Shown: positions 6,751 to 8,913 of the stretch, in pieces
How positions within the stretch are numbered: position 1 is the stretch's first letter
Layout of the letters: each line of letters begins with the position of its first letter
Assembly (NCBI GenBank): GCA_016932145.1
Contig: JAFGDI010000333.1
Coordinates: 1-8,913, forward strand
From: Sedimentisphaerales bacterium
GTDB lineage: Bacteria; Planctomycetota; Phycisphaerae; Sedimentisphaerales; SM23-30
Length of the DNA: 8,913 nucleotides
Reading direction: 5' to 3'
Translations under genes and position numbers: made by a program
Notes under the pieces: model-generated
The model's database searches: none
What the model saw: the letters and a program-made list of their open reading frames with translations, nothing else
What the model was told of the DNA's origin: nothing

Positions 6751-7401
6751 GTGAAAAAGATAACAATAAAAGATTTGTTGCTTGAAGCTAACAAGTTCTC
6801 GGTTAATGAATCATTACATAAGGAACCGACCCTTTTTGGTGTAACTGATGGTAAGGCAGTGGGGACATATCTGGAGCATAAGTTCAGAACATATTTGAGG
6901 GAAAGGTATGTTTTGGATGATTCTAATTCTGCTAAAGGTATAGATTACCCGGAGCTTTTAGTTGACCTGAAAGTTACGAGTATTGACAAACCTCAGTCGT
7001 CATGTCCATTCAGGTCAGCTCGCCAGAAAATTTTTGGTCTTGGTTATTCTCTCCTTGTTTTTGTTTATAACAAGAGAGATGATAACAATGATAAGACGGG
7101 TATGTTGGAAATATTGCATGTGATTTATATAGATTCATCGAGGACTGCTGATTTTCAGACTACTTCCGGTATAATCAAAATACTGGAGAATAAGGGTAAT
7201 AAAGATGATTTGTTGGCGTTTTTCTCCGAAAGAATGTTGCCTGTAGATGAGATAGAGGCAGACTTAATAGCAGATGAAATAATCAGGAATAGGCCTGGAA
7301 TTGGTTATTTGACAATATCTAATGCCTTGCAATGGCGGCTTCAATATTCGAGAGTAATTGAGTGTGCCGGGCAGGTTGATAATATATTGAGGGTTAAGTG
7401 A
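6751..7401 (+). CDS. Probable type II restriction endonuclease (PD-(D/E)XK fold)
   Basis: The 216-residue soluble protein has no signal peptide or membrane segment. Its start is GTG, fixed by GGAGGT 5 nt upstream. The probable catalytic core is YLEHKF (E42), then GIDYPEL (D65) and VDLKVTS (D72, K74), which reads as a PD-(D/E)XK metal site: helix glutamate, hairpin aspartate and D-x-K strand. The D65-D72 gap is short for this family. A cysteine-containing basic segment, SSCPFRSARQKIFGLGY (83-99), then the strand LLVFVY follow, as expected for a helix and strand packing on the nuclease sheet. The C-terminal region GYLTISNALQWRLQYSRVIE (185-204) may be a winged-helix or DNA-contact element. The gene overlaps a DNA adenine methyltransferase gene by 4 nt, which is the strongest reason to call it the cognate nuclease. 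I know similar proteins only as generic restriction endonucleases; the recognition site cannot be read. Other DNA-binding roles remain possible. Confidence 0.72.
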   Translation: MKKITIKDLLLEANKFSVNESLHKEPTLFGVTDGKAVGTYLEHKFRTYLRERYVLDDSNSAKGIDYPELLVDLKVTSIDKPQSSCPFRSARQKIFGLGYSLLVFVYNKRDDNNDKTGMLEILHVIYIDSSRTADFQTTSGIIKILENKGNKDDLLAFFSERMLPVDEIEADLIADEIIRNRPGIGYLTISNALQWRLQYSRVIECAGQVDNILRVK

Positions 7402-8894
7402 TAAGAGTTAGAGAAAAAATTGAATTTGGTGATTTTCAGACACCGCCGGTATTGGCAAGACAGGTTGTAGCTTCGATCAGTGATATACATCGGTATGGTC
7501 GTATAGTTGAGCCCACCTGCGGTGTGGGTAATTTCCTGCTTGCTTGTATGGATAAGGGTGTAGATCGTGATAAACTTGAGGGTTGGGAAATCAATCCTGA
7601 TTATGTCACTCAAGCTAATCTGGCTCTGCAATGTTCAGTAAATGCTCAGATAGTAAGCCAACAGGATATTTTCTCGATCGACTGGCAACAGGTTGCCCAA
7701 AAGTATGCCGGGGAATCCGTACTTTTTGTTGGTAATCCGCCTTGGGTGACTAATGCCCGGCTTGGTTCGATGTTAAGTTGTAATGTGCCGGAGAAAAGCA
7801 ATGTTAATGGGCTGGGAGGAATGGCTGCAAAAACAGGAAGCAGTAATTTTGATGTTTCTGAATGGATATTAATAAAACTGCTGGAGTTAATTTCTCAAAC
7901 TGGATCATCTATTGCGTTTATTATTAAAACATCTGTTGCCAGAAAGGCTTTTCAGTATGTGGCAAAAAATAAACTTATGATATCCAGGATCAAGATGGTT
8001 AATATTGATGTTGGCAAATATTTTGGGGTTAGCGCTGATGCTTGTGTTTTTTTTGCCAGCGGAACAATATCGTCTCCGAGAGATTATTCATGCAAGGTTT
8101 ATGATAATTTTAATATAGACAGCCATTCGAAGAAGTTGGGGTATTATGATGGTTGTGTTATTTCGGATATGGCTCAGTATATGGAAGTGGCTGATATTGG
8201 TAGTGGTTCAGAGTTCTTATGGCGGTCTGGCATAAAACATGATGCAGCCTCGGTGATGGAATTTCTTACCTGTGATGATATGTTGAGAAATGCAAATGGT
8301 GAGGTAGTTGGTGTATGGGAAGATTATGTTTATCCGATGTATAAGAGTTCTAATATTGCTAAAGAGTGTTTGTCAGAACCTTCGAGGTATATGCTGGTAA
8401 CTCAGAAGAAAATTGGTGACAGAACAGATACTATAGCCGATAATTGTCCTGCCTGTTGGCAATATTTGCTTGCTCACGCGGGCAAGCTTGACTCGCGTAA
8501 GAGTTCTATATATAAGAATTCACCCAGATTTTCAGTTTTTGGAGTTGGTGAATACTCTTTTTCTCCCTGGAAAATTGTAGTTTCTGGAATGTATAAGAAT
8601 GTCCGTTTTCACAAGGTAGGTACACATCAGGGCAAGCCAATAGTCCTTGATGATACTTGTTATTTGCTTGGTTTTGACTCCGAGGAAAAGGCTGATTTTG
8701 TTCTCAATATGTTGAATTCTGATCAGTGTCAGAAGTTTATTTCGTCAATCATATTTCTGGATAGTAAGAGACCAGTTACGGTGTCGCTGCTTAACAGGAT
8801 AAGTATTCGTGCAATAGCGTCAAAGTTTGGACAATTGCATGTCTTTGAACAACTGTTTGTGGGACAGAAAGAATTAGAATATAGCTATGTCTGA
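7398..8894 (+). CDS. DNA adenine-N6 methyltransferase, gamma class (type II modification enzyme)
   Basis: The enzyme should transfer a methyl group from S-adenosylmethionine to adenine N6 in a specific site and so protect it from the neighbouring nuclease. Of 498 residues, the N-terminal half is the catalytic domain, in the order motif X FGDFQTPP (10-17), motif I EPTCGVGNF (38-46, SAM binding) and motif IV NPPW (113-116, catalytic loop). This X-I-IV order with the target-recognition region at the C-terminus defines the gamma class. The motif ends in W rather than the common Y. Residues about 300-425 are the likely target-recognition domain, rich in aromatic and basic motifs such as VYPMYKSSNI, LDSRKSSIYK and FGVGEYSF. 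GTG 7398 overlaps the upstream stop codon in GTGA, with GAGGG 4 nt before it, so translation is probably coupled. The distal end overlaps the next ORF by 8 nt. The DNA looks more AT-rich than glnS. Confidence 0.9.
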   Translation: MIRVREKIEFGDFQTPPVLARQVVASISDIHRYGRIVEPTCGVGNFLLACMDKGVDRDKLEGWEINPDYVTQANLALQCSVNAQIVSQQDIFSIDWQQVAQKYAGESVLFVGNPPWVTNARLGSMLSCNVPEKSNVNGLGGMAAKTGSSNFDVSEWILIKLLELISQTGSSIAFIIKTSVARKAFQYVAKNKLMISRIKMVNIDVGKYFGVSADACVFFASGTISSPRDYSCKVYDNFNIDSHSKKLGYYDGCVISDMAQYMEVADIGSGSEFLWRSGIKHDAASVMEFLTCDDMLRNANGEVVGVWEDYVYPMYKSSNIAKECLSEPSRYMLVTQKKIGDRTDTIADNCPACWQYLLAHAGKLDSRKSSIYKNSPRFSVFGVGEYSFSPWKIVVSGMYKNVRFHKVGTHQGKPIVLDDTCYLLGFDSEEKADFVLNMLNSDQCQKFISSIIFLDSKRPVTVSLLNRISIRAIASKFGQLHVFEQLFVGQKELEYSYV

Positions 8895-8913
8895 ACTTAC
8901 CCCTGACAATTTA
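8887..8913 (+). CDS. Start of a third gene in the R-M cassette (cut by window end)
   Basis: ATG at 8887 opens a frame that stays open to the window end: MSELTPDNL, nine codons. It overlaps the last 8 nt of the methyltransferase gene (ATGTCTGA), so if translated it would be coupled to the methyltransferase. There is no clear Shine-Dalgarno sequence; AGAAAGAA around 8867-8874 is the nearest purine run. Nine residues do not allow a function to be named. The tight overlap suggests it belongs to the same operon, perhaps as another component of the defence cassette, but a chance ATG cannot be excluded. Confidence 0.5.

Noticed and set aside
1..8913. CRISPR array, tRNA/rRNA genes, integrase or insertion sequence
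   Set aside because: I found no regularly spaced direct repeats, tRNA-type T-loop pattern, transposase motif or terminal inverted repeats in the window.

Overview
The window looks like a stretch of bacterial chromosome in which every complete gene lies on the + strand. The best guess for the source is a planctomycete, perhaps of the Phycisphaerae/Sedimentisphaerales type. This is inferred from the mix of a bacterial topoisomerase VI A subunit, a glutaminyl-tRNA synthetase, an ABC exporter with a large insertion in its first external loop, frequent TTG/GTG starts and weak Shine-Dalgarno sites. No rRNA or other phylogenetic marker was used, so the assignment is tentative.

Layout: (1) 1-360 is the 3' end of a gene that resembles the C-terminal domain of an acyl-CoA dehydrogenase. 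It is closed by a strong intrinsic terminator (417-459). (2) 460-805 is a gap with no convincing gene. (3) 806-1909 encodes a full-length topoisomerase VI subunit A with no subunit B beside it. (4) 1981-4119 encodes a type IV (MsbA-like) ABC exporter that starts with TTG. It carries about 140 extra residues between TM1 and TM2, part of which reads like a PDZ domain. (5) 4208-5929 is glnS and 6011-6694 is bioD. (6) 6751-8894 is a compact restriction-modification pair: a probable PD-(D/E)XK endonuclease overlapping a gamma-class N6-adenine methyltransferase by 4 nt. A third gene begins inside the methyltransferase gene at 8887 and runs off the window.

The housekeeping genes (top6A, exporter, glnS, bioD) share no pathway. 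They look like independent genes that happen to lie on the same strand. The R-M genes form a coupled unit with a candidate promoter of their own, and by eye they are more AT-rich than glnS, as expected for an acquired defence cassette.

The clearest structure outside the genes is a small family of palindromes with the core GAGACGCAT...TGCGTCTC. Three copies flank glnS: one upstream, one whose TAG is the glnS stop codon, and one in the bioD leader, where it holds a good Shine-Dalgarno sequence and an out-of-frame ATG. The points most worth following up are the R-M cassette with its cut-off third gene, the exporter insertion, the lone Top6A and this repeat family.
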